Assembly: GCA_018340375.1 (NCBI GenBank)
Contig: JAFFJZ010000001.1
Location: forward strand, 51,700,001 to 51,764,000
From: Gonatopus flavifemur
Taxonomy: Eukaryota; Arthropoda; Insecta; Hymenoptera; Dryinidae
DNA length: 64,000 bases
Reading direction: 5' to 3'
Shown: positions 11,030 to 25,199 of the stretch, in pieces
Numbering within the stretch: the first letter of the stretch is position 1
Layout: the number at the start of each line of letters is the position of its first letter
The notes under the pieces: generated by a model
Told to the model about the DNA's origin: nothing
The model's input: only the letters and a program-made list of their open reading frames with translations
Databases searched by the model: none
Program-made: the position numbers and the translations under genes

Positions 11030-11555
11030 CGTGAAAAAATTGTCCACGCCTGATCTCGGCTGATGACTAAAGCCTAATCAGGCGTGATCAGGCCTCAATT
11101 TTGTACCCACGTAAACTGTAACAATGCTATAAAACACTAATTCATTGTCAATCATTTCTATTTATTGTGCTTATGCAGCTCCAATTATCAGGCATGATCA
11201 TGCGTGATCAGGCGTGCACACCTGCGTTTGGGGCCGATTTAGCATGACGAAGCATGTGTATTAGTGATAAAAAAATCAACACACAGTCATTTTGTATGAA
11301 TATTCCTCAGTCGGTGAGATTTTGCATGATCATGGGCGAGAATGGTTTGTCTGGCATGATCGCTGGCGGTTAAGCTTGATCACGAGTTTCCACGTGGGTA
11401 CAAAATTGAAGCCTTTGAAGTGATGACAAAGCAAAGAAAAATGAACGACCAGGTGTAATCAGGCTCACTCACGTGCGTTCAGTGTTGAATTTTGCCGAAA
11501 AATGTTCATGATTAGGCCTGAACGCGCATAATCAGAACTGAACGATTTTTTCACG
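11030..11555. mobile_element. 526-bp foldback element with repeated GCCTGATCA words
   Basis: The ends are inverted: CGTGAAAAAATTGTCCACGC on the left and CGTGAAAAAATCGTTCAGTT at the right end (reverse complement). A second internal inverted repeat pairs GGCCTCAATTTTGTACCCAC (from about 11091) with GTGGGTACAAAATTGAAGCC (11394-11413). The interior is crowded with AATCAGGCGTGATCAGGC-like words in both orientations. No clear target duplication and no coding capacity. The ends resemble those of 32155-32319 (CTGTGAAAA/CCGTGAAAA). Confidence 0.65.
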
Positions 11556-12600
11556 AGAAGTTCAAATTATTAAGATTCAATTTCAAATTCTGATTGATTG
11601 ATGATTCCAAATCTATAGAATGACTGTTTGTTTCAAGAAACGCATCGTATCATCGTGGCTTATTCGTTTAATTGTGAGCTGACAAGTTTCAAATAGTCTC
11701 AATTACAACGAATGAAAAACTGTCATTGAAAGTCATTCAAATAAGAAATTCGACATTCTATCAAACATTATGAAATTTCAACTCTACACGAGTATTCGTT
11801 CAATCGCTAATTGTGACGATCCTAAAAACTTTTTCGAGATGTTTCTGCGGGTAGTGGGTCATTATAGAACTTTTCTTCTTCGATTCAAAGAAGAAACTCG
11901 TAGAAATTAGTGGGCGTTTAAAGAGTGTAGTGGTGGTCATAGAAAACCCAAGTTGAGCAAGAAAAGGTACTCGTTAGTCTCTCGCGGAGAAAAGGGACAC
12001 ATTTTTTCAGATAGGTGTGTAAAGGTGGTCTATATATGTATATATAGAAGGAACGACACCCGCTGTGTCTACCAAGAAGGACGATAATTGTTAATTGTGG
12101 TAGGCGTGACACTTACCTCGTATATAATGCTTTTGGATTTTCATTCTTCACGACAGAACGAAATCCTGGATACCACGGGAGACTGATGTCCAAAAGCCCA
12201 AACCGGAATCAATATTTTTCGTTGATCTCATAAATATTTTCTATCTTTTTCACATGGTTATGCCGCATCATTCTTTGTTCTTCGCCGCAATGTTCGTACT
12301 TTATTTCATATATTTTACGAACCATTCATCTTGGAAACAATGCCATCCTTCTATTTTTAGATACTAAACTTAAAGATTATGGTGATTGTATTGAAGATAA
12401 TCCAACTACAATTGGAAAACAACAATATAATCTGTTGATGAATCAGAAGAAAAATCATGATCCATGCTAACAACTGAGTAACTGCTTAAGAAAAAAAATA
12501 CAACAAATCTATAAAAAGTTGAGGGGTAGGTATTATTCGTATAGGAAATATACATGTAGACAGGGCCGAAAGCACGGTTAGGTAACGAGATTACTTTCTC
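11556..12600. other. non-coding, nothing recognised
   Basis: AT-rich sequence upstream of the CpG-richer block at 12650. No gene or RNA is recognised. Confidence 0.45.
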
Positions 12601-12649
12601 GTGGACGAGGGAAATAAGAGAGCCTGATTGGATGCCGGAAAAGATCATA

Positions 12650-12924
12650 AGGGCGAGTAATTAAAGCGAGCTTTGTTCATGGGTGCCACACAATGGAGTA
12701 CCTCGTTTCCGGCGACGTCGACGATGACGACGACGACGACGGCAACGACGACTACGGCTACGACGGTGGCGAGAAAGAGGAAAACGATAATCGCGAATGG
12801 AACATCAAAACGAAGCGAAGATCCCTCGCTCGATCGAAAAGAAACCGATCTCATTTATCGACCCATCGAAGAGAAAAAAGAAAGGAGCAGAACATTGGAG
12901 GTTCGCAATCGAAATAGGGTACAA
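12650..12924 (+). other. candidate non-coding 5' exon / regulatory island upstream of the LMO4-like gene
   Basis: A CpG-richer block with imperfect GAC/CGA triplets (12715-12770) ends at a strong donor-like site, ACAA|GTGAGT (GT at 12925-12926). Downstream exon 16043-16707 begins at an acceptor and contains no splice-independent promoter, so at least one upstream non-coding exon is expected, and this block is one possible choice. Frames over it (Thr-rich plus strand, Asp-rich plus strand, Val-rich minus strand) follow from the triplet repeat and look non-coding. Confidence 0.25.
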
Positions 12925-15900
12925 GTGAGTCGAATTAGCAGCCGGAAAATTAGACCTTTGATGTTGACACGCCTAAGATTCAATCGATAATGACGTGAAG
13001 GTGTAAAACATTTCACATACGAAAGCTCGATAATTGTTGAATTTAGCTATATCGATGGAATTGGATTGGAAATGATATTTATATTTACTCGACTGTGGAG
13101 GATATTCAACACTGCACCTATACGGGATGGAACGTGCTTTCTATATCATCCAATCTTTTCTGTAATGGAAGTTGATTCTCTCGGATATTAATCCCGAAAT
13201 ACAATCTTTCAGCTTTCATTTTTTTGATATGAAAAAACTCAGATTGTTCCCGAGCAAATCCTTGTAATAGTGATTGAGATGTACGCGAATATACGCGGGA
13301 TCGTACAGGTTTTATATCACAGGTGTATGGATTTTTCACCGCTCAATACTCTCACGTTATATATACGGAAAAAGTTTTACATCTCGATGATTACAATGTA
13401 CTTTGATGATCGATTAAATGGATCAAAATTTCAAGACGAGTTTATAATGCGCTTATGAAATGTGTGCATCAAAAATGGTATTATGAAGAGTATTAAATAC
13501 GTGTTTTAATATGGTTATGTAGAGTTTTTATGAGCATAAATTGTGTGATTGAAGAGAAATTAAAAATATTTATCATCCGTCTAATGTCCAGTCAATCCCT
13601 AAATTGGATATATTTTCATTGGAACATTGGACACTTATTCCTGTAGATAAATTCTTTTGAATCCTGAAAATAACACTATTCAAAGTCAGCATTTTCGACA
13701 GGATCAAAAACTTCGCTTCACAATATGGTGAACTCTAAAAGGAGATGTTAAAGAAAATCCTATAAAAGACTACCAAATGATACAAAAGAAACAGAGTTTC
13801 CTTTTCGTTTTTTATTAAGCATCTTTTATTCCATCGAATAAAGTTGTTTTCTCAGCGGTTCGATTCTTGAAAGAATAGTTTTCTTGAATCCTTTCGTACT
13901 TAAGAATTCACCTATTTATTGAAAATCCCAGCGGGGCTGCTTCTTGAGTAAAAGCCAAGAATCAACCTTGTGAATGAATAAGACCTTTGAAGCTATATAT
14001 CTCACTACAAAGATGTTACTGGAAGATTTAATCTTTTCTGCTCTTCCCGTAACAGTGGCTTTAACTCAAAATATAAAAATGAATTGTTGCGAACATCCTT
14101 TTGCGTTAAAGAAAAAAATGTGTAAGAAAATTCAAAAATCCAGTATGAGAATGATATTGAATCTAAAATGAAACTATGAAGTATTTTAAAAACGTTCTAA
14201 AAACACTGCGAAGGATGTCCAAATGATCCGAAGACGTCCAACTACGGAAATGCATTCATAAGCTTAACAAAAATCAAAACTAATCTATCCCGAGTTTACG
14301 TAATGAATTAAGCAATAAAGTAAAGTGAATGCTTACCTCGAAAAATATCGTGACTTAGAGAAACCGCAATAAACACACGCACTGCCTTTACGAGTGAATT
14401 GTCAGTAATGTGTGTGATACCCAGATTGAATGTCACTTCACAATCTCTTCTCGAACCGCCAAGATATTCCTTTTCATACAATCAATCGCGGTGCATTGGT
14501 ATAAAGTTATCCAGCAAATACAAGGTATAACAACAGCAACATAACTGTTATATGACGAACTATATTCATTAGGTTATTTTCAAATGTTGTCCTAAAATTC
14601 AGCATTTGAAGGTACTTCTTTATAATTCAACTGAATAACTCTGGTTTGAGTCACAACTGATTCAAATTTTTAAGCGAAAAATCCTCACGATATCTCATAG
14701 ATTTCTAAGAGATGTGTTATGCAACTCAATCCAAACGATTTTTTGGTATCCATAAGGATGATTTGATAATTTCGAGATATCTTTGAGAAGTCTTTGTATA
14801 CTATGCGGATTACTTCTTCCTAGGGAAGTTCATCCCCCGAATTTCACATGAATCTTCGTGTCGATTCGCAATGCAAATGAAGACATATATTTTGAAATAA
14901 ACAAGAAAAAACCGTTGATTCGAAATGTATTTGTTCAAATTCGGAGAGTATTCCAAAGCAAAAGAAGAAAAACAATACCAAGAAGAGCCAAAAACAAGCA
15001 AATCCACGACGATGCACTTTTGTTTACGTAAGGTTTCCGTATATTGCGTTCTTTGCTGTGCTGTGTACTACTATTGTCGCCGGTAATAGGACCGGAGGGT
15101 ATGGACTATAATTAAAACGATAGAATGCTTAATTAGAAGGAATATAAGTGTAGAGAGAAGAGGATGAAAAGAGGGAAAAGGAAGAAGAAAGGCCCGTCGG
15201 AGCAAAGTAGCAGTATGCAATACTCGTAAAATGTCGGTTTTACTGCGGACAATGCTCTCCTCTCCTTCAACTACAACTTTCCCTTCCGAACTCCTCGACG
15301 CTCCTAGTTTATTTTCTCTCCCTTGTTCCCATCCATGCTTATTCCTTTCATCCTTACTCTATTTCGTATAATACTCAACGTGGCCAAATACATCTTACCC
15401 GACAATTGTTGCTCACAGAGCAGAAAGAAAGAACGTGGGAAACAGGAAAAGTGAAAGAAAAGGAAACGTGAAAAATAAGAAATTTAAAAAGATATATTTA
15501 CTCGCTTCAAATTGGATCGTGCGTAAATTGTTTTGTTACTTTTTTTCTCTCTTCAATGTATATAGAGGGTACTTTGCAAATCTACCATCACCAACCACCC
15601 CTCCGAACTGGGCACAACTTGTCGAAAGCACAACCAGAAATCTCTTATTCTTACGACTCAGTTGTGCTTTATTGCTCTCTTCGTATCCGGATTGAATTTA
15701 AATATTTCTTTGCTTCTGACGAACTCTTTCGCGAGTTGTTCGATCGTAAAAAGTTCTTCCTATCTTGTGTTCATACGTTTTCGCAAGAACGAAAGGAATT
15801 CTTTTGTCTCTTATTTCCTTGCAAATCATTTTTTCATAATCCTATACATTGTATGTATATCTATGAAACATCGTGACTCCACTGTACGTATTTGATTTTT

Positions 15901-16042
15901 TAATCCGAAGAAAGATCTCTCAAGTATCAGTCGTTTATGTTTGTTATATTTTTTCGTATAATTCTTTCCTATTAGTTTCAAGTCAATACTACAAGTGTTG
16001 CAGATTCAAAGGCCTAATGATTCTTTGTTTTTATCTTTACAG
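12925..16042. other. upstream intron or intergenic DNA, nothing recognised
   Basis: AT-rich DNA with short open frames only. If the candidate exon ending at 12924 is real, this is its intron. It ends in a good acceptor: a T-rich tract and TTATCTTTACAG at 16031-16042. Confidence 0.4.
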
Positions 16043-16707
16043 CACCTGAAGAGGGAGAGATCAACCTGAGGTTACCGAAGAGCAAATTCATAAAAGATTG
16101 GCGGCGGTGCTGAGAAGAATATTGGCCGTGTCGTTCGCTGTTGTTGCTGCTTCGTCGCAACGACATCGTTCTTTAGTCCGACGTGGTGTGTGATAACCGT
16201 TTATATTTTTGTGAAAAACTGTCGGTGGGCTCCTTCACGGAGCTCCACCCTATAAAATCGGTCAAACTGGCGAGCGCTTTGACCGCTGGTATGAACCCAC
16301 ACCATCCTGGCCATCCCGCAGCCTATCCACATCATCCTTCGCTATCGAGTAGTCCACATCACTCGGGACCAGGTGGCCCACATCATGGCTACTCCACTGG
16401 GAGTGGAGGAGGTGGCGGTACAGGGACAACAACGACACCCGATTTACCGAGTCCTCATTCGCCGGTCACCGGTGGTCACGGAGGTGTCGGATCAGGAACT
16501 GATCCATCCAACGCACCTTATACGACGTTACAAGGTGGACCACCGGGAATGGGAAGTAACGGCCATCACCACGGCGGCGGTGGAGGAGGAGGAGGTGGCG
16601 GTGGTATGATGACTGATCATCCACATCATCAAGGTCATCCGCATCCTCACATGCCCGGGCATCCGGCCTATCCCACCGTCAACCATAACAACAATTGTAC
16701 ACTTAAG
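16043..16707 (+). CDS. LMO4-like gene, first coding exon A (coding from 16291)
   Basis: The exon begins after acceptor TTATCTTTACAG (ends 16042) and ends at donor AAG|GTAAGA (GT at 16708). The first ATG in the exon is 16291 (GGTATGA, purine at -3); 16043-16290 is 5' untranslated. The coding part gives 139 residues, MNPHHPGHPAAYPHHP..., rich in His, Gly and Pro, with a run of 11 Gly (about residues 94-104, codons 16573-16605) and His-Pro clusters on both sides, ending NNNCTLK. It is low complexity and probably disordered. It ends in phase 0, matching the LIM exon at 40266. Vertebrate LMO4 has only a short N-terminal tail, so this extension is unusual. The join is inferred from phase, strand and order. 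The start could differ if an upstream exon supplies an ATG. Confidence 0.7.
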
Positions 16708-19700
16708 GTAAGATTCTAATCATGGGCCTAATAACACTTCTGATCCAAAGTTGTCCCAATTGATTATTGAGAAGAATTTTTGTATCCTCAGCTCCTAACG
16801 CTTCTATTGGGAAGCACTTTTTAGCATCTATTATCTGAAATTCAATCAGCGCAAATAAAAATGATGTTCCATTCCTAAGAATTCAAGATAAAACCTTTCA
16901 ATAATTCTCTATCCTTTCGCGTAACTATCTCAATTCCTTTTAAATCGCCTTTGTATTTTATACAACATTTCGACTGAAAGTACCGCATGATTGTTCTTCG
17001 CTGGAATTTGTGGTAAACGAATGCGTCTATCGTAAATCACTGGAAGATGAATATCCACAAAAAAAAACTTTGCATGCGCATAAATTCTTTAGAGAATAAT
17101 TTTAGCGAGGAATGTACTGCCCCAAGAAGGATAAAATTGTGAAAAAATAATATTTAGATAGAAGAAAGAGAACTAATAATGGAAATATGTTTAGGAAAAG
17201 AGTTTGGGACGATCAAAGAATTTGATTGATAAGATCTGCAGTTGAAGAATAATTTTGAAAGGATTCGATTAGTCGTATGATGAAATGATATTTTTCTAAA
17301 TACAGTCAGTAGAATGACGTCACACAAATTGAAATGAAAATCTCGGAAATTGAGCAACGTGGATGATTTCTCTTTCACAAACCATTGAGATCAATTGTTC
17401 TTGAGAAACAGAAAAAGTGTTTCATATCCCGTCTATCTCGCTATGTTTTGTATTTTCTTCATTCATTCTCATACTCTCGAGCCCCACTGAATCGTGTTTG
17501 CTAAATTACTTTACAAATCCAATTTATCGGAGTATAGAAAACGTAATCACCTTGATCGAATTGACAGTGTACGTGTATAGACATATATATATATATATGT
17601 ATATACATCTTTTTGTTAAAGTGAATTGCTAAGAAACTGCATTACCTAATCGGTTGATCGATGAAAGAGTAATAAACGCTGTATCTTAACGTTCGTAATT
17701 TCTCATTATACTTTTATTGTACATAATTGGAATGAGGCACAATTAATTTACATTTAAATGATCTCATTTCAACATTAATGAGCTCGGAGTGAGAATTATT
17801 TTCTGAACAGAATTTACGATTTTCATAATTAATCGAATAACAGTGTAATAGCACCATTTGATGAATATGCGTTTCTATTTTGTTCTGCATTTTCTCTCCT
17901 CTTTTTTTCAATTCAATTAAGTAGAGAGTGGGAATCATATTGTTAGATAGAGTGAGTGAATATCACAATGCTATCAAATTTCGAAACATTTCGTGCTGAA
18001 TCATGAAGTTTCATCTCCCGTTGATGACTTTAAATTGAAGTTTTTCAGGTTTCAGAATTCTATCCTTGTTCTTGTCTTCTTAATCTTCTGGATGAAACTT
18101 TTCGTTAGATTGAATTGGTTCGGATAATTTGAATTCTCTGCCGAGTATACAAAAGTTCAGAGTCTCAGATTTCTCAACACGATTCGAAATTTCACCCTTT
18201 GGATATTTCTCAAATGATTTTTATATATTTTCCATAAGAATGGAATTAGTTGAAATTTCAAGATATTGATTCAACCGATTCATTTCTTGTCAGTTTTATT
18301 CGATAATTCATACGCATCTGTTTATTTTGATACTGTAAAGTCATGCATATACCAGAGATTTTTTGCGATGCAAGATTTTAAACTCATAATCAGTTCGTTA
18401 TTCATATTTTAATATGCGGTGATAAGAAAGGGTTCAATTTTTGGATATTGTGCACATAATCTGAAAATAATAATTCCGAACGTTATGTATTTTGTATATG
18501 AACAATACGCAATGTACTAACATGAAAAAATAACTTTTTGTTTTCCAAAAGAAAGTATTTATCCTAAATGAATGCTCATTGAAAAAAAATAATCAATATT
18601 CTAATGTTCGCCACTACCAAGCATTCCAGGTAATCAACTGTAAATGAGAATGATGAAATAATCATGCAATGTGCATAATGGCTCATTTATATTTAGATTG
18701 ATTCAAGCCACATGGAAATCGTTGAATAAGAAGATTGATACGCGTTCTAAAGATCATTGTCAAGAGGTGTAATTGCTGTTATCAAAATAAACTTTTGCCA
18801 TATTTACGAATTAAACGATTACGTACCTACGCTTTTCGCAATTAACGTGTATATCTTTAATTGCGAATGACTTTTCATTCACTCAATTAGAGTATTTACA
18901 AACACATGTTCCAATTGAATTTCATATCGATAATGAAATTCAGTTAAAAGACTTATGATTCAAATACATTCGAAAAGGATGCACAAATATTCATTAAAAA
19001 AAAAAATACATAACAATTCGCGATATCAATTCCGTGTTTTGAATCCCATTCCGTTAAATTACCGATACACAAGATTAAAGTGAAATATAATTAAAGATGT
19101 TGAATGACACACAAATTTTTGAACATTTATTATATTGATGAAATACAAGAGGACGAAAAAATAATCCAATCATCACAATGAAATCATGAGATCGCGAGAA
19201 TGGGTCTAATAAAATCTATGGTAAACAAAACAAACTTTTACAAACAGAAGAGAAATGAATCCAATAAGGAACAAACATAAAACCATTAATCCTTCAATCC
19301 AATTACCGAGATCGATGATTCATACATTTCAAATACCGTATCAATCAGAAAACTTCAAAGCAACTGCAATAAATCTCAATCATGTTTTTGTCCGAGCATG
19401 AATCATGATGATGAATGCTCGTGAAAATAATTGTTTAGAAATTTTTAGTATCGGATGAGGTAATATCGAACTATCGAAACCCGTGTTTCATACGCTAGAT
19501 CACGATAATTCTTCCAGAGTGAGAATATACCATGCACAATAGGCTAAGATGTTGATCCATCTATCATTCTGGAATACAAATCCAAGTTTTAATGGGAAAA
19601 TGGGATTAGATTTTCACATTTTTTTGTATAATAAATTACATACGTAAGAAACTTGAAAAATAAATTCAATCATTTACATAATATTCTCATAGAACCAATT

Positions 19701-20449
19701 ATAAAAAATCAGATGTTTTTTTAGTTCATTAGTTATTCTGATGAGCTCCTCGTCAATGAAAGTGTTACAATTTTCACCAATTATTTTCAACTCTTCCTCA
19801 TCAGTGAAGAGAGTGAATTGACTAAGGTCTAATAATTTAGTCGCGAATAATTTCATACTGACCCAATGTAGCAATGTCGTTGGAGAATATTTGACGGTTT
19901 AGAGTTCATTACTTCACATAATGTATCAAAAAAAGTCCTTCAAAATGTTTTACATTGTATATGATGAAACCGGATGGGACCCAAAACATCAATGTGTTAA
20001 AATTTTGATCAAAGACTTACACTTTACTTCAAGAATTATTAATTTCTTTTTCAAACGTTGAAGGAAGTTTGAGAATTCAAAATAAGTTCGTGAAGAATAA
20101 AAAATAGATACACAAGATTGATTAACACACTTTTACTTCAGACCCCTTCTCAGCTCTATGAATGGCGATACAATCCAGGTGGCATGTAACATTTCAATAG
20201 AGGTTCAACAGGGCAAGGGTCTATCGGCGTTAGTTTTAATGCGACGACTCTATCGAATATTCATTTCTAACTAATGTTCGAATTAGCTCCACGTTTAAAG
20301 TGTCCCTAACATGTTTGATACGCTTTCCGTTTGGGGAGATGTATGGATAATGTATGGATCAGTCGATGTCTACTTTATGCTGGAAAATGACGAAACTATC
20401 ATTCATTATGAAATTTTGAAGTGGGGTAATTTTTATAATGATATATAAT

Positions 20450-22310
20450 TTTAATAATAATAAATTGATTCATTGTAACAATCACAATTAATAAATCAAA
20501 TCATTAATCAATAAAAAGAAATCAATGATTGATCAATGATAAGTATTGATCATTATTTATTATAAATTATTAACGAATCATTGATTGAATTCATCAATTA
20601 TCATAATCATTATAATAATTATGACAATTTTTGATAATTTATATTTTGTCATTGATTTTATTTATTGATTTTTCAATTTTGGATTATATACAAAACGAAT
20701 TAGAAAAGGTATAAACCGATTCTCACAAATCTTTCCTAGCTCTACCAAGAAAAACTTGTAATGCTCTAATCAGAACAGAAACACCCTGGTTAAAAAAATC
20801 CATAGAATCTGATGAAATAAAATTCAATAGGATTTGGTCAGAACATTGTATAAGATTTGGCGAGTACCAATAATTTTTTCCAACCAGAGCAGGTAGAACC
20901 AAACCCGCATGCACTGTTTTCAAATACATGTGGAGTTGGATCATAAAAATCTTTAGAATGAGTAAAACTCGACTATAACTATTATCAGGGTTTTTGCAAC
21001 CTTGATTATAAAAACAGCAAGGCGACTCAACTGATGCGGCTGATCGAATTAATAGCCCCTGTTTGCAATTCATTGTAATTCTATCTATAATCGAGTTGAT
21101 GAAGAAAACCCAAGGGACATATTGTTACAACAATATGAAACTATATGACATTCTGACGATCATTCGTAGTCAATAACATAAAATGTTCATAAATACCACT
21201 AATATAAGGGTACAACGAAGGGAACGAAGGGTACAAACTGCCCGGCAGAATATTCAATAACAAGTAATGCTGCACGACGAACAATTAGAATAATTCCACA
21301 GATCAAATACGCAAACAATCGTAGCTTTAACCGAAATATTATCGGCAACTATTATAAATGATCTCCGGACGAACAATGCGCCGTATATAATACCCCTTGT
21401 AGGGTGGACACTTTTGTACACATGCTGTTAGAATGCGTTCATTATACTCCGTGTAAGCGTTATTTTGAAATAAACGATAACTAACAGTTGAATACCATAC
21501 ATGTCGAAGATTCATTTGGCAGAAATGACTCTCGGGTTAGTGAAAGAACTCGGGTATTTTATAAAAAAATAACTGCGGAACAAGGGCGTGTTTATATTGA
21601 ACGAATAATAATATATAGAATAAACTTGAACACTCCACCATCACGTTTATTGCTGTACTTAGAAAATGTATTGAGGGTTAGTAACAATTGTAAACAAGCT
21701 TTGTTTAAATCACATTGATACATCAAATTATCAAAATTAAATATAAAATACAAGAAAATTAACTGATTGATTGATTCAAATTATCAGATCAATAAATTAT
21801 AAATAGTTATAATTAATGGATCAGTTGAGAAATGCATCTGAAATCAATCATAATTATTATAATCATTGTTATCGATTATCAACATTATTCATCACCGATG
21901 ATTAATTCAATTATTAATTCAATTTATGAATTATAATAATTTTCATAATGATTATTAAAATTTTTTATAATTTATATTTCTTTATTGGCTTCATATATAA
22001 TAATAATAATAATATAATAGACTATCTATCTATTTGTTTTGAATAATAATGAAGAAAATAAGAATGAATAATAAAAGTGAATTGACAATTGATTGAAATA
22101 ATCGAATAATTATTAACAGTTATAATTGAGGAATCAATAATTCTATCCATTGAAATCAATTATTCATCATTATTATTATGATTAATTATCATTATTTCCC
22201 ACTAATCATTGACCCAGTTATTAATTGAATCTGTCAATGATAATGATTATTCTAATAATTATTATAGTTTTATATAATTGATATGTTTTTATTTGTTTAT
22301 TTTGTTTATT
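20450..22310. repeat. diverged AT-rich triplication
   Basis: Three blocks (about 20480-20680, 21790-22000 and 22110-22310) share the same order of words: an AATCAATNATT-rich start, then ATAATNATTATNATAATTAT, a TTTTTATAATTTATAT-like stretch and a T-rich end (TTTATTTATTG / TTCTTTATTGG / TTTTATTTGTT). Each is locally near-palindromic because of many ATTAAT/ATTATAAT words. The sequence between the first and second blocks (20700-21730) is not obviously repeated. Confidence 0.5.
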
Positions 22311-25199
22311 TCTATTTTATTCATTTCTTTCCATGTTTATATAATTTAATGCAGTTTATATACAGGTTACATACAATTCTGTATAAATTATGTACAATTT
22401 TAAAAATTTCTTTTTCCTCCAACTTCACATTCATTTGATTAACGATCAATTGGGGAATACAAAACGATTGAATAGCTTAGATAGATCATCCCTTCTTCCG
22501 TCTTGGAATGATACTAGAACATTAAAAATATTATTCGATTATATACACACCTTCCGACAAATCTGCTGGATTTAGTAGGGTTAAATTCATTCTACTTGAG
22601 TCCCAGCAAACTTGAATACCATAAAAACCTCGTCAGACAGATTGTTTGAATCAACATTATAAGAAATTTGGAATGGAACTGTTGAAAAATAATTGATAAA
22701 AGATTGATCAGGTAATGGGAAGATTGAATTATATATCTTAGATGGAAATGGAATAATTACTTTTCTGCTGAAGGGTTATGAGTACACCAAGGGAATCAAT
22801 TATTAATCATAAATATGTTGGTGCCATCTGCATCACGTACATGCAAGCCCCGTTGACAGCGCGAGAATGCAGACTTCAGTAATTCCTCTAACTCTTGATT
22901 CAGAACGCAATATTCTTATTGCACAATTTATTCCTCGGCTTGAAAGTTGATTCAACGTTTCTTCAGTTTTCGTGATGATTTCATCTGAGAATTCCTTTTA
23001 AAAAGTATCAAAACTCATTAGAATAATGCACGAAAGTTTAGATTCAGGATACCCTTATTCTAAGATTCTAGGGAGATATCGAACCAACTTGATGACAAGT
23101 TTGAGTTTGGTACTATCAAAACCTTTTTCGTTAGAAATACGAACAGGTGTTAGGACACTTTTTCCACAATATTCTCTCCCCGTTTAAAATCCAATAAAGA
23201 TCACACAACATAAAATTCTACACAAACCCGCGGACAAAGCTGGTTTTCGATCCGCACACACAATACCATAACACCTTCCATTATTGCTCACATAAAATGA
23301 TGAGCATTATTAATTCTAATGCGACACTCTCCTAACAGAATTCCTATAGTTGAACGTCGGATCCATATTCCATGATGGAAGCAAATATTACGATCATGAA
23401 ACTTGATAGAACGATATAAAGGTCGAAAAGATACATTGAATTTAATAACTCGTGAAATGTAATAACATCGGATATTAAATTTGCTGCCAGTTATTTCGGT
23501 GTTGTGAAAAGTAATATTTGAGTGACACGGCAATCACCACGATTACCGGAGGATGAGTTTCAAAAATTCTTTCACAAGGTAATATAATTTATATTAATTT
23601 TCATATATAAATCACACAGGAGGGAATCTCTTTTTCCGTTACGATTATGTGTTGATAAAAATGTGTCTTGCGCGAATAAAGGAATGAGAAATCTGTGTTT
23701 CCCGTTGAAAACATTTTCTTGTCACGATAAATTTCACGTATACGAATAATTGAATCCCAGTATTGGCAATATCGTACGATTAATGCAGCGGACCTTTTCA
23801 TAAATTCTTCCGGTTAAAAACTTTCTCTTATGGTTATTCTCGCGAAACGAGTGAGTATAGAAAGCGAAGCATAATAGTATTCAAAGCGTGAATATTGGTA
23901 ATTTCATAAGAGAAGATCTATGAAAATGAACTTTTGTTTTCAAAGTCAATGAATTCCAGATGTGGTCTGGGGTCTCCGTTGTTCAGTTGAAAAATCGGGA
24001 TGGTTGGTCCGAGATTCTTCTTCTGTTTTTTTAATATTATTGTTTTTTATTTTGTCAGAGGTGACGGTTGAGAAAGTGGTTTGCGTATCGCACACGATGA
24101 GATATTTTCACAGAAAATGTATTCGTTGTGCACGAAATCGCACAGACTTTCACTTTTTTAGAATATTTCCACGAGAAATTTGTCCTCCGGGTCAGAATTC
24201 CCAACTTTGTCGAGAATTCACTGGAGGAAAACTGGAAATCATATGTGATGGGAATAAAGTGATCTCTGTCATGGAATGTTCATTGTTTTTCAGTAATATA
24301 TCAACGTAAACGATCCACGCATAACCAATGCTGCTAGAAGCCCCATGTCCAACATATGACATTATTCGAAGAAAAATGTAAAGAAAATCTTCGTTGAGAG
24401 TGCACAATCGAAACTGGTGGGATACTTTGTTGCTTTATCACATTCCTTCTAATTGAAAGCGCGAAATTTCGGCTAGAGCCTATCGATACCCATTAGATTT
24501 GAATCGAAATTCTACACGTTGAATGGGAATCAATCGGGAGTAATAGGATTCTTTAACTCTCAATTTGGCTCATGGGCCATTCATCTTTATTTCAGATTTC
24601 TCATCCCTCACAATGATAGTTATACGTGGACGTTTGATTGAATAATATGAAAATTTTACGCACTACGAAGCAAATGAAAAATCAATGGAAAATTTATTCG
24701 AACTCTCCTATTCAAGGTCTTGCTTTTTGGGGAAGCCCAATTGTTATCTTCGATATAGGAAATTATCAGGATGACGGTGGAAAAATTTTCTTCAAGTTTG
24801 TTTAATTATATCGCTCCGTTCTTTGTGAACCCCGTCTCGCGAAAAACAAATATTTATTCATTAAAATTCGGAGTCATTTGAAATATCGTTTTATCTTGAT
24901 AAAATAATACAGCCTGTACATACATTCATACGTATACATATATCTTGCAATGAAGAGATTTCAGTTTATTTCATCAGCCGAGAATACGATTAACATTAAA
25001 TAAATAAATATTCAAATAATCTTTCATGGCCATGAATGAAGTTGAGTTAGGTTACTCAAGAAAATTCTTTCAAGATGAGGAGAATTTCTCGTTGATGCAC
25101 AAATATACAATTAAGGAAGGAGAATGAAATAGAAGGAAATGAGAAAAAATTGGATATAAGAAAGAGACGGAGGAGGGAATGGTAAGGGTAGGGGAGCTT

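Noticed and set aside
12645..12990. Thr-rich, Asp-rich and Val-rich frames over the CGA repeat
   Set aside because: Simultaneous open frames on both strands over a triplet repeat are expected without coding.
16373..16609. Second open frame within exon 16043-16707
   Set aside because: Shadow frame of the His/Gly-rich coding exon; the other frame has consistent splice phase with the LIM exon.
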